Both the position numbers and the translations under genes were made by a program. This document shows, one piece after another, positions 54,654-64,000 of a DNA stretch of 64,000 nt. This stretch comes from Plotosus lineatus (lineage: Eukaryota; Chordata; Actinopteri; Siluriformes; Plotosidae). The DNA is taken from contig CM045733.1 in assembly GCA_024760905.1 (NCBI GenBank), positions 68,411,001 to 68,475,000 on the forward strand. Reading direction: 5' to 3'. Position 1 is the first letter of the stretch; every line of letters begins with the position of its first letter. The notes beneath the pieces were generated by a model. That model had not been told where the DNA came from, did no database searches, and was given only the letters and a program-made list of their open reading frames with translations.

Positions 54654-55822
54654 CAGTGGAACCTTGGTGGTCGAACGACTCCTTAGTCTAACAAATCGGA
54701 GTTCGATCAAAAAATATGACGAAAATATGCCTTGGTGTTCGAACAAACAATCAGAGTTCGAACGGAGCAGAGCCGAGTGTGTTGAACGTTGCTCAGTGTA
54801 CAGTACTTTGAACATCCATTGAGCGAGTATCTCGTACTGCGTATTGTTTTTATTCATTACATTACCGCTACTTTAACGCTTAATCCATGGTCCTAAGAAA
54901 AGCATCGACTGGAAAGGAAAAGTCGTGAGAACGTGAAGAATCAACTGCAATCAAGTGACAGATCGGAACAACCGCCACGCCCCTTTAAAGCAATAACCCG
55001 TCTCCTGTTTCTCCCTCCCCAGCCATCCACATATTCTGACACATCGCAACCAGAACGGTATGTAAACAGATGCAGTACATAATTATGTTATCAGGCAATT
55101 ATTATTATGTTTTACTCTTTTGTACATTAATGTATGTATTGTACATTAATATGTTCCATGAATACACCTCATTTTCAAAGTACAGGGATCCCTTGCTACT
55201 TCACACTTCAATTCATGCGGCTCAGTGCATCACGTTTTTTTTTTTTTTTAATATTCATTGAATTAAAAAAACAAGGAAATTAAGGAAGAACAGGGGGAAA
55301 AGTTAGGGAAAATGACACAAGGCCAATTATGGAAGAAAAAAAAAAAAAAAAACCCTAAACAAACAAAACAAAAAACAACCCAAAACCTCTCATCAAAACT
55401 ACTTACATTTTTGTAAGGTGCGCATCTGCGTGTGTGCGCGAGCGTCTGTATGTGTGTACTTATATTTTATTTGCATCGTATGCATTATTTTTGAATGTTT
55501 AATTGTTATTATAAGCATTTATAGCATTGAATATATATTTATTGATATTATGTACACATATACATGTACGCATATGTCAGTCGGGGGGGGGTTGATCCTA
55601 CTTCGCGGAATCCATCGGTCGTGGTGGCTCTTGGTCCCAATTAACCGCAGAAAGTGAGGAATCCCTGTACATACAACTGTATTGATGGAAGTAGGCATTC
55701 ATCTGAACGCATACATCGACTTTTAACCATTTCTTATCGGAAATATTGTTTCACTCTTCAAACAAATCGGTAATCGAACATATCTTTGGAACAAATTGTG
55801 TTCGACCACCGAGGTTCCACTG
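54654..55822. mobile_element. pogo-like DNA transposon with nested MITE
   Basis: Ends CAGTGGAACCTTGGTGGTCG and CGACCACCGAGGTTCCACTG are a perfect inverted repeat; TA follows the right end, the left flank is a mutated CA. Internal TTCGAACAAACAATCAGAGT and GTTCGAACGGAG repeat the subterminal motif. Without the nested element (55183-55667) it is about 680 bp. No transposase frame remains. Confidence 0.85.
55183..55667 (+). mobile_element. MITE family M1, copy 3 (nested)
   Basis: Same ends as copy 1 (CAGGGATCCCTTGCTACTTC and GTGAGGAATCCCTG) with TA flanks, same orientation, inserted in the pogo-like element; therefore M1 moved after that element. Confidence 0.87.
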
Positions 55823-55824
55823 TA

Positions 55825-56139
55825 TAAAGAAGCACATACTGGCAGACATTATTTGCTATACTGTATAATGTTTGTATTAAATGGCAGTAGCCATGCTACT
55901 TTTCCACCATTGATGATGTGGTTACAAAGTCATCACGATGGCAGAATTTAGTTTTTCTTAAATAACAATAAGATACTGTACTTTTTAAAAAATTTATCAA
56001 CATTATGGTATCTACCAGGTCAAGTCAGTACAGTTCTGACAGTGCTTGTCAGAGTGCATAAAATTAGCCATCCAAGACAACATATGACATGTATATACAT
56101 GGATATGTCAGTCATATTACATACAGCCTGTTGATTTAT
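55825..56139. other. Unassigned sequence
   Basis: No gene or repeat recognised. Confidence 0.4.
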
Positions 56140-56330
56140 TCATTCATTGAGTTGCAGAACCCATTAATCCTACTGGGGTTGGGGGAGGATAGAGCCTATC
56201 TCAGCTGACCGTGGGCAAAGGTAGCGTACACCTGACACAGCTTACCACACAATTCCAATACACACACACACACACAACTATTCACACTCGTACCTAGCAG
56301 GGTCACGGGAAGGCTGGGGCCGACACATGT
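56140..56330 (-). mobile_element. Group-C SINE tail fragments
   Basis: ATTCATTCATTGAGTTGCAG, CATTAATCCTACTGGGGTTG, GCCTATCTCAGCTGACC, then a CA-repeat (56263-56276) and a second partial tail piece AGCAGGGTCACGGGAAGGC. Confidence 0.7.
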
Positions 56331-57547
56331 TCACCGACATGGCAGACCGAGATTTTTTTCCATCTTTAATGTACAAGTTTGAATGTTAAAAGATTAAACA
56401 ATAGAAACGTAAAATACTAAACATCATACTGGAGAAAAAAGTAAAAGAAACCCTGAGACTGTTGGAACCAGACTGTTGCAACTGCTTGATTTATCTTGTG
56501 CTGTGACTGTGCTATAAGGTAATAAAAGCATCAGTTCCACGATGTCTCCATACAGACAGATTAAAAAAGAAAGAAAGAAAGAAAGAAATGACACGTAAAG
56601 ACAAATTGGCAATAAATTTTAAAGCCATACTTCTTTACCCATCCTATCTGATTTCACTACAGTCTGCTGTTCTTGATGTCTTTTTGCAATATCCACCTCT
56701 TCAGGCTTCTTCGATGCCACTTTCTGCAAGCATTCTGTCTGTTGATTCATTTTTCTTTACTCCTTAATTATTTTCAGTGAAAAAGTTTGAAACTTCTGTG
56801 TCATAAAACCTTTTCCTATTCCATACGTATTTGATATGCAGAGCAGTGCACAAGCAACCAAGAATCAACGACAAACAAATCAATCTGCATACATTTAAAT
56901 TTCAAGTACAGAGATGCACATCATGCATTCGGATCATGAGGGTGGTAGTTCAGTACATATGGCAGTACCATTCAAAGAGCTATGACAACCATCATGCTTA
57001 TAGCTCTGTAAATGGCGCTGCTATCTGCACCACACATATTGAGTCCTTTATGGATATTTTCTGGATTCTCCTGGTCTTGTTGGTACGCTGTGAGCTGTGA
57101 GCAGTCGAGGGAAAAAGACATATTATAATAAGACACAAGATTCTTTTTAAAGAGTATGGAAATAACAAAAACTTCATTCATGCCTCAGTTGTTTGAAAGA
57201 AACAAAGAAACTCTACATTTTATTTCTGTATCAATCACACGTGGCACTGAATGATACTGAAAATTAAATACATAATTAATTAATTTAGTTTATTTGTCTT
57301 TTAGAGTGTCGACAAAAGGAAAATGTCATTAGCTTGTTAACATCCAGTTTAAAACGTTCCAATATGAGTCAAAATTAACTGAACAAATATGAAACATCAG
57401 CATCAGGTTTTAAGAAGTAAATACAAAATGGTTATGACTGAAAAAATAAAATGGAATAGAAGCCATTTAAAATGATTTTCCACTCAGGGAAAATGAATCA
57501 ATACATCTAAGTGATTCTGCTCATGCTGTCTCTTTATTCAATAAAAT
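56331..57547. other. Unassigned sequence
   Basis: (GAAA)n at 56566-56588. No gene recognised. Confidence 0.4.
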
Positions 57548-57548
57548 A

Positions 57549-58005
57549 CAGGGATCCCTCACTTTCCATGGTTAATTGGGACTGAGATCTCCCCGCAACC
57601 ACCGCGAAGTAGGATCACCCCCCCAACCCCCGTTTGACGTATACGTACATGCATATGTGGATATAATATCAATAAATACATGCTTATAATAACAATTAAA
57701 CATTCAAAAATAATGCATAAGATGTAAATAAAATATAAATACACACACATACAGACTCACGCATGCACGCACTCAGATACGCTACTCACACAATGTAAGT
57801 AGTTTTGATGGGGGGTTTTGGGTTGTTTTTTGTTTGTTTAGGGTTTTTTTTTTTTGCATAATTGCCCTTGTTTTTGCAGAGTTTTGTTTAACTTTTCCCT
57901 CATTCTTCCTTAATTTCCTTATTTTTTAATTTGATGAATATTTAAAAAACCCCACAGTGCACTGAAGCAGCATGAATTGAAGCACGAAGTAGCGAGGGAT
58001 CCCTG
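57549..58005 (-). mobile_element. MITE family M1, copy 4
   Basis: TA-flanked, ends CAGGGATCCCTCACTTTCC and AGTAGCGAGGGATCCCTG, in the orientation of copy 2 and sharing its interior (GACGTATACGTACATGC, AACAATTAAACATTC). Confidence 0.88.
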
Positions 58006-58199
58006 TATATTCAATTTCATGACAACTGACGGAGTTCATGCTGAAGCGTTTACGCAAAATCCTTGTTTGGCACATTATGACTCATATACTTTCAGCAATG
58101 CTAAAACACAATGGTATCATGAAATTTGCTTTGTGATATATATACATTAATTTCTCACACAGCTAAGAATTAGCATTGGGCAAAAGCTGAATGCATGTG

Positions 58200-58857
58200 C
58201 ACTATATGGCAAAAAAAAAAAAAAAAAAAGGATTGATATCTGCCCTTTGTGCATTTTGTTTGAATTATTTGATGTTGTTATGATAATCTCTAAACTTTTA
58301 AGAATGGGGTATTTTGAAGAAAACAAACTTTTCATTAATTAAACAATAAAACACAACCTGCACTATACAGAGAAATGTTTTGTGGACACCTAACCAGAAC
58401 ATGTGAATACTTAACATCCCATATTCCACATTCATTCCCATTTTCTGTTACAATTTCCTCTACTCTTCTGGGAATTCTTTCCACTAGACTTTGGAGAGTG
58501 GCTGTTGGGATTTGCGTTTCATTCAACCAAAAAAAAACAAACAAAAAAAACAAACAAACAAAAAAAACCCATTAGTGAGATCAAACACTGAGGATGGATG
58601 AGAAGGCCTGCAGCACTTCCACCCAAATTTGTCTTGTGGGCTTGAGGTGCAATCCACTCCAATTCGTCCACACCAACTTTAACCTCTCTGGCATACTGGG
58701 ACAGGTTTGGGCCTCTTAATTCCAATGAAGGAAACCATAATGGTATAGTATTCAAAAGCTTTCTAGAATATGCTGAGTCCCCAACTTTGTTAAATTATGG
58801 AAATGATTCCATATGGATGAAACATTCATTTATCTGCAACCCTTTGGCCATATAGTG
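58200..58857. mobile_element. Tc1-like non-autonomous derivative
   Basis: Terminal CACTATATGGC (58200) and GGCCATATAGTG (to 58857) are inverted; a second TIR-like block TTTTGTGGACACCTAACC lies at 58378-58395. The interior CTTCTGGGAATTCTTTCCAC, CTTTGGAGAGTGGCTGTTGG and GGGACAGGTTTGGGCCTCTT follows the usual order of a common fish Tc1-like family, with large deletions and A-rich expansions (58211-58229, 58530-58567). Confidence 0.78.
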
Positions 58858-60515
58858 TTCATAATGAGCACAATTATCTGACTATAATATAATAAAATCT
58901 AATTATAATAATATAATATTGCTAATAATATATAATATTACTTTATAATATTTAACTGCCAAAGCTAATTTTATATAGTCTAGGGGTCAGAAAGTGAATA
59001 AAACATGTCTGGTTTTACAGTGTTCAGTAACGGAATGGTGATGTTGTGGTTAGTATGTCTGTCCCACAAAAAGAAGGACCTCTTTCTGTATGGAGTTTGC
59101 TAGTCAACTAATGTTTATCATTACGGGAAATCAAATAACTACATCCATTTAAAATAAAACCAACTTAATGAAAGCTTAAACATTTTGGAAATATACATGC
59201 ACTGCCATTAAGAGAATTGACAGCGGCAAGTCACAGTACTGTAGCTTAGATCATGACAGCAACCTTGCCTGAATTTGTGGAATGGATTGGAATCAATGAT
59301 GTGGCTCCTACTGGAAAGACATACATCTGTCTCCAGTGAAGTCAGCATTAGTGTCCATAAAAGCAGTGACTCCAATAAGACATCTGCTCTGATAAATTTA
59401 GCCCAGACAACAATCAGGGGTGCTTAAGGCAATTTTAGACCCCTTGGTATATACCCATCATGGCAAAAGCTTAAATTGTCTCGAACTACACTATGATACA
59501 AAGGAACAGAAACTTCCTGCAACAGTTATGATTTTCTGATAGATTGACGAGGAAGTGTGGCTGAGTTTCTATATCTATCCATAGAGACATAAATCTGTGG
59601 TTATCCATAACATGTGCAAGAGTGGCTGATACAAACAGACTATGATGTTATCTGCCACCTCACGGACATCATGTATGATCAGCTGTGACTGAGAAGAAGC
59701 ACAAATGAAAGAATTTGCCTTTGAAAAAAAGACTGAGCACATATTATCAAATTAAAGTCTGGCACATAGGAACAGATAACCATCAGTTAAGTTTCTTTTG
59801 GCATAAAGGACTGGAGGTTTTGTATATAACGTGCTTGCTATTCAGATGAAACATTGGCATGAAGCCAGTAAAACATTACAAGCTTTAAAAAACAGGAATC
59901 GGGAATGCATTAGTCTCTCTGTCTTGAAGTGTTTGTGTAATAATGATGAAGTGTTTGCTCCCATCTTTCGCCAGACCTAATGGTCTCACTGTGAGGTTAT
60001 TGATAGATATTAGATTTTAGACCTACCATCTAATACCATGACTATCCATCTGTAAATATGTGTGTGCTCAGTGGGTTCTAAAATAAACCTACACTTAATT
60101 GGCTGGGATTCATTCGACAGTCAAGGTCCAAGTCAACCTTTCTGGTGAATCCAGTAGAACTACTCTTTGAAATGCCTAATGGAATAATCATTTATGAAAG
60201 GTCACTTATCCTTGCTTGGCATCATAATAATTTAATCAAGCCAGACTTTTTCCTCAAGCTCAAAGGGCAATTTAATATTCACTCAAAACAAAAAAAAGGA
60301 AAGGAGAGAAGCTACTGCTCGGAGTCATTATCCCATCAGAAAGTGCACAGACAATAAGAGGTGTAGCACAGTCAATCAATCTATAGATTGTAAGCATCAT
60401 AGAAAGTAATTCAGTACATTATTAATTAAAACTCAGGACCCTTTAACTAACATCTGCATTCACAAGCCCATTTACCAACTGTCCAAGTCTTGATATTAAT
60501 GCTTCCAATTTACAC
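58858..60515. other. Unassigned repeat-poor sequence
   Basis: No gene or recognised transposon. Confidence 0.4.
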
Positions 60516-61640
60516 AGACTCTCCAGCTACTTTATTATGAGCTTCATATTAATTCTGACTAGGATCTTCTTTGCTTTCAAAACAACTTCAAATCATAGAT
60601 TTAATAAGATGGCATCATTCCTTAAGATCATTGTCCATGTAGGCATAATCTCCCCTTCTTTTTTGCTTTTTCCCTTTTTCTTAGGGTTCGCCACAGTGAA
60701 TCATCTGATTCGCATGTTTTTGTTTTGGCATAGGTTTTTACGTTTGATGCCCTTCCTGACTCAACCCTTTAGCAAAGGGCAGAAACACGCTGATGGCTTT
60801 GCAGCTCCTCTTTACGAAAGTCAGCGATGGTTCTTTTACATGAACCTCTCACCATAGACAGTGAGAGACATGGCCAGCTTTTGATAACCCAGTTAGCTGC
60901 ACTGGAGGGGCAGTGACAACCTTGTGGAGAGTGGGACTCAAACCCCCAACCTTAGGATGAAAGATCCAGCACCCTTTACAATCATGTCACCACTGCCCCC
61001 ATGTAGACATGATGGCATGACATAATTTCTGCACATTTGTCAGATGCACAATGATGCTTGCAATGGTTCCAATCTTCCCGTTACACTATATCCCAAACAT
61101 GCTTCAATAGATCTATTCCCATCGGTTGACTTGGGCAGTTGTTACAGTACCTCGTATCATGTTTGACACTTTAGGATAATTGTGCTTCGTGACATGGTGC
61201 CCCGTCATGCTCACAAGAGCCACTAGGATACAAGGTAAATTGTGGCCATAAATTGATGCATGTGGTCAATTATAATAATCAGACTGTGACCGTTAAGCCG
61301 GTGATACATTGGTATTTTAGGACTTAATGTGTGCCAAATAAAGATTCCCCACATCGTTAGACTACCACCATCACAACTTGAAATGTTGACTAATTCAGAT
61401 TGGGTTCATGCTGCTGATGACAAACTCAACCCTACCATCTTGCATGTCACTGTAAAGGAAAGCTGTATCAGACTTACGGATCTTTTTCTAATCATTATCT
61501 GCTCAGTTTCAACAATGCTGTGCTGACTGCAGCCCCAGATTTCTTTACTTGGCTGACACGAGTGGAACCACATGTGGTCTTCCATTGGTGTAATTTATTC
61601 TCCATTACATTGAGTACTCCTAAATGCCCACTCATTGAAA
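60516..61640 (-). mobile_element. Degraded Tc1-like transposon split by a SINE
   Basis: Left end CTCCAGCTACTTTATTATG resembles the CCGGCCACTTTATTAGG end of a widespread fish Tc1 family. The interior (61010-61620) keeps the family's order: GTCAGATGCACAATGATGC, GACATGGTGCCCCGTCATGC, AAATTGTGGCCATAAATTG, GTGTGCCAAATAAAGATTCC, AACCCTACCATCTTGCATG, GCTGACACGAGTGGAACCAC. It represents the reversed transposase gene, with no open frame. The right end was not identified. Confidence 0.75.
60650..60999 (-). mobile_element. Group-A SINE inserted in a Tc1-like element
   Basis: Inverted complete copy: tail TTTTTGCTTTTTCCC and GGTTCGCCACAGTGAATC at the left, head complement GTGGGACTCAAACCCCC at the right. 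Flanked by CATGTAGGCATAAT (60636-60649) and CATGTAGACATGAT (61000-61013), a probable 14-bp target duplication with two mismatches. Confidence 0.9.
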
Positions 61641-62110
61641 AAAAGTGATCGATTCATTTACTGTACACTTCCTCTCAGCTTAAACAACTTTGGCTTTTCT
61701 CTTCCAAACTCAATCAACAGCAAACCATACTCAGCCACAGAACTGATTTTGCTTTTCGCACCACTTTCATTCGTTCATTAATTAGTACTATGAATTGAGA
61801 AATTAGTATTTTTCATGCAAATGTTGCAGCATCACAGTAAAATGCAACATATTGTGATATAAATTCTGTATAAGACTTCAAATTCTTCAACAGAATCCTT
61901 CAAAGACCTCAGTATCTAGAACAGTATAATGTTTTAATATTTAAAGGGTTCCTTTGGTAAATTTGGATTACAACCTCTTTAAAATGACCATGTAAGACAT
62001 CAGCGATTTCATCAGGTAATGTCAATCCTTGCTTCTTGTCAGGTACATGCAAATATTGCCACACTTTTACTACTACTGGACATGTGTCTTAGTGCCTTGT
62101 TCATTTTCTG
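61641..62110. other. Unassigned sequence
   Basis: No gene or repeat recognised. Confidence 0.4.
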
Positions 62111-62189
62111 TTCCAGCCCTGGAAGTGACACAAATATATTGTTTTGTACTATTGACTGGGATGCATGCAGCAGACACAAGTCTAGGATA

Positions 62190-62505
62190 ACACATTTGCC
62201 AGTAGTGAGCTGTGTTGTCAGGAAAATAGTGGAGTGCAAAGCATATGGCTGCACAAAAAAACAAGAGCAGAAATTGTGAAAAACAAAACATTGGCACAGG
62301 CTGTACTCTAAAAATGTTTACTTTCAGACGGAATTCAGTAATCTGCGAAGACCACTTCAACCACACCTGCTTTCTGCATGACCTACAGGCAGAAATACTT
62401 GGCATGAAGCCCAAACATTTACATCTAAAACCAATCACAATTCCCAGAGAATGCCTTATAAAAAGTCAAAGGAAGACCAAGCGGCAACTCACCAGAAGGA
62501 CTCAG
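62190..62505 (+). pseudogene. THAP-type zinc finger fragment
   Basis: THAP domains are DNA-binding C2CH fingers found in THAP proteins and P-element-type transposases. A first piece VECKAYGCTKKQ (62231-62266), with the N-terminal Cys pair, is in one frame. After a stop and frame change, the second piece (62317-62430) reads NSVICEDHFNHTCFLHDLQA, then EILGMKPKHLHLKPITIP. It has the CxxH of the finger (C, then H after two residues) and the DLQ and KPxxxxLKPxxxP end. The expected middle of the finger is mostly missing or scrambled. No DDE or other downstream domain was found. A decayed P-element/THAP9-like or retrocopied gene is possible. Confidence 0.7.
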
Positions 62506-63239
62506 TAAAAGGCCTTTAGTATGCACGGAGTTTTGCCACCGAAAATATTGCTCACAGCTTGTTTACTGGCGCTGGGGAACCCAACCCAACGGATTTGCAT
62601 CACTTGAAAAAACTATTCTTCCTCATTGGTTCAGGCCCAGCTAATAATCTGCGAGATAAAAATTGCCCAGTATAGTGCTTTTTATGGTCAATTATATTCC
62701 ATGTAAACGTATTACATTACAGTCAAATTATGCTGTAATGATGGCCAATACTGATGCTCTTAAATTATCAGATTTTTTTTTGCTGAAATTCGGCATGAAC
62801 TCAAGATTTCCGAAATGTGGACAAAGAGGAACACAGTGCAAGCTTAAATTAACTGTGATGAGCCCATCATAAAATTCTGTTTATGTTACACTTTGATGCT
62901 ACTGATATTCAAATCCATAGTCTATGTTTCCATGGATATTTTACTTGCTTTCATACTGCTATTCATACTGCTTTCAGGGTTTGCACAGACTGCTTAAAAA
63001 AATCCAGGACTTTTCCAGGACATTTCCAGGATGTTGTGCGAATTTTCAAGGACATTCTGATCATTATATCAACAAGTGAAACAAACATATTTGAAGGCAT
63101 ATTAGAGAAAAATGAGGTTTTAAATAAGTAACACTAATAAGTACTTTTAATACTAAGTAACACTAATAAGTACCAAACTTTTAATCCAGTTATTTAATTC
63201 TGTTATATCTAATTCAAGATACAAATGATATTGTTTTTA
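62506..63239. other. Mostly unassigned; possible hAT-like end
   Basis: At 62978-63060, CAGGGTTTGCACAGACTGC followed by repeated CCAGGACTTTTCCAGGAC and AAGGACATTCT resembles the terminal part of some fish hAT elements; no second end was seen. 63124-63175 holds a short tandem duplication around AAGTAACACTAATAAGTAC. Confidence 0.35.
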
Positions 63240-63565
63240 TCATTTGATTTTCTTTTACTTCTTGGAGTTTTTTTTTGCAAGTTCAGTGCAAACGCTTGAC
63301 TACAGTTATAGCTGCAAAGGGTGGTTCAACAAGCTATTAGGTTAAGGGGGCAATTACTTATTCACACTGGTCCTTGCAGGCTCAGATGTTTTTTCCCTTC
63401 ATAAATGCAATTGGCACTGAAAACTGAATGTTGTGTTTTACTTGTGTTTTATCTTTGTATAATATTTAGGTGTGCTTGCTCTGAAATGGATGACAGTGAC
63501 AAACGTGCAAAAAATGTGAGAAATTAATTGGTCAGGGGCAAAAACTTTTGCACAGCACTGTGTGT
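63240..63565. mobile_element. 3' end of a fish DNA transposon (unclassified)
   Basis: TTCAACAAGCTATTAGGTTA, GGGGGCAATTACTTATTCAC, GATGTTTTTTCCCTTCATAA and finally GGGGCAAAAACTTTTGCACA with GCACTGTG form an arrangement common at the ends of teleost Tc1-like elements. No partner end is visible in the window. Confidence 0.5.
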
Positions 63566-63666
63566 CTCTCTCTCTGTGTGTATATACACACACACACACA
63601 CACACACTCTAGTCTTCACTTAAATTAAAAAATATACGAGAGACAATGTATGTGTGTGTGTGTGTT
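63566..63666. repeat. Compound CT/GT/CA microsatellites
   Basis: Short CT, GT and CA tracts (63565-63608) and a GT tract (63650-63665). Confidence 0.9.
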
Positions 63667-64000
63667 AAATGTTATTAGTATATTTGTGTCTATTTGTTTA
63701 ATTTTGCTACGTAATATATTGCAAACCTGGATAACTTTTAACTCAAATTTTAATTAAAAAAATTAATCGTAGTTGTTGCTTTTACTGTGCCATGATACTA
63801 CTTACCAAGAAAATCACTGTCAAAGTTCCTTGTCCTAACTTGTTGCAAATCATCATTCAAAACTGCACATTCACACCCATTTGTTTTTGCTGTAAATTCT
63901 TGTTTAATGTTTTGTCAAAAAGCAGGACTATAGAGCTTTCATATTATTTCTCAGATTATTTTTGAAATGTTCTGCTACTCTAAATACAGAATGATAATTT
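63667..64000. other. Unassigned sequence at the window end
   Basis: AT-rich; nothing recognised. Confidence 0.4.

Noticed and set aside
1..64000. CRISPR array, prokaryotic operon or phage region
   Set aside because: No spaced direct-repeat arrays, ribosome-binding sites or dense gene packing; all evidence is vertebrate.

Overview
This is AT-rich vertebrate nuclear DNA, almost certainly from a teleost fish. The evidence is a Rex3-type (RTE clade) LINE in two copies, three groups of tRNA-derived SINE, several Tc1/mariner, pogo/Tigger-like and hAT DNA transposons, abundant microsatellites, and one clear vertebrate coding exon. No prokaryotic genes, CRISPR arrays, rRNA genes or functional tRNA genes were seen.

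The only confident host gene is on the minus strand. Positions 9696-10471 hold the first coding exon (258 residues) of a matrin-3-like RNA/DNA-binding nuclear protein. It ends in a consensus GTGAGT donor, halfway through the first matrin-type zinc finger. The remaining exons (second half of the finger, RRMs, C-terminal finger) are not visible and should lie beyond the left edge, so positions 1-9695 read as intron. A GC/CpG-richer patch at 18336-18480, with ETS-like and E-box motifs and a GTAAGT donor on the minus strand, is a candidate 5' UTR exon and promoter. That would give a first intron of about 7.9 kb (10472-18335), packed with nested transposons.

Layout. 42-3389: near full-length Rex3 LINE with intact RT, broken endonuclease and an 11-bp target duplication. 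3544-5015: pogo-like fragment joined to a Tc1-like pseudogene. 6436-8253: foldback DNA element split by a LINE fragment with a 9-bp target duplication. 9696-10471: matr3-like exon. 11880-15515: hAT remnant, then an unusual chimera of two LINE families, itself interrupted by a third LINE. 18336-18480: candidate exon 1 and promoter. From 18.7 kb to the end the sequence is repeat-rich and gene-poor: four copies of one MITE family, two 789-bp pogo-like twins, SINEs (several with clear target duplications), Tc1-like elements, a putative Penelope-type hammerhead ribozyme fossil (26689-26743), a possible terminal coding exon of an unrecognised minus-strand gene (38937-39067), and a decayed THAP-finger fragment (62190-62505).

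The most informative structure is in the repeats. One SINE head/body occurs with two different 3' tails. One tail matches the 3' end of the LINE at 12326-12790; the other matches the tail of a second, abundant tRNA-derived SINE group. This suggests partner-LINE switching by 3'-tail exchange. Nested insertions with target duplications give a relative age order for many of the families.
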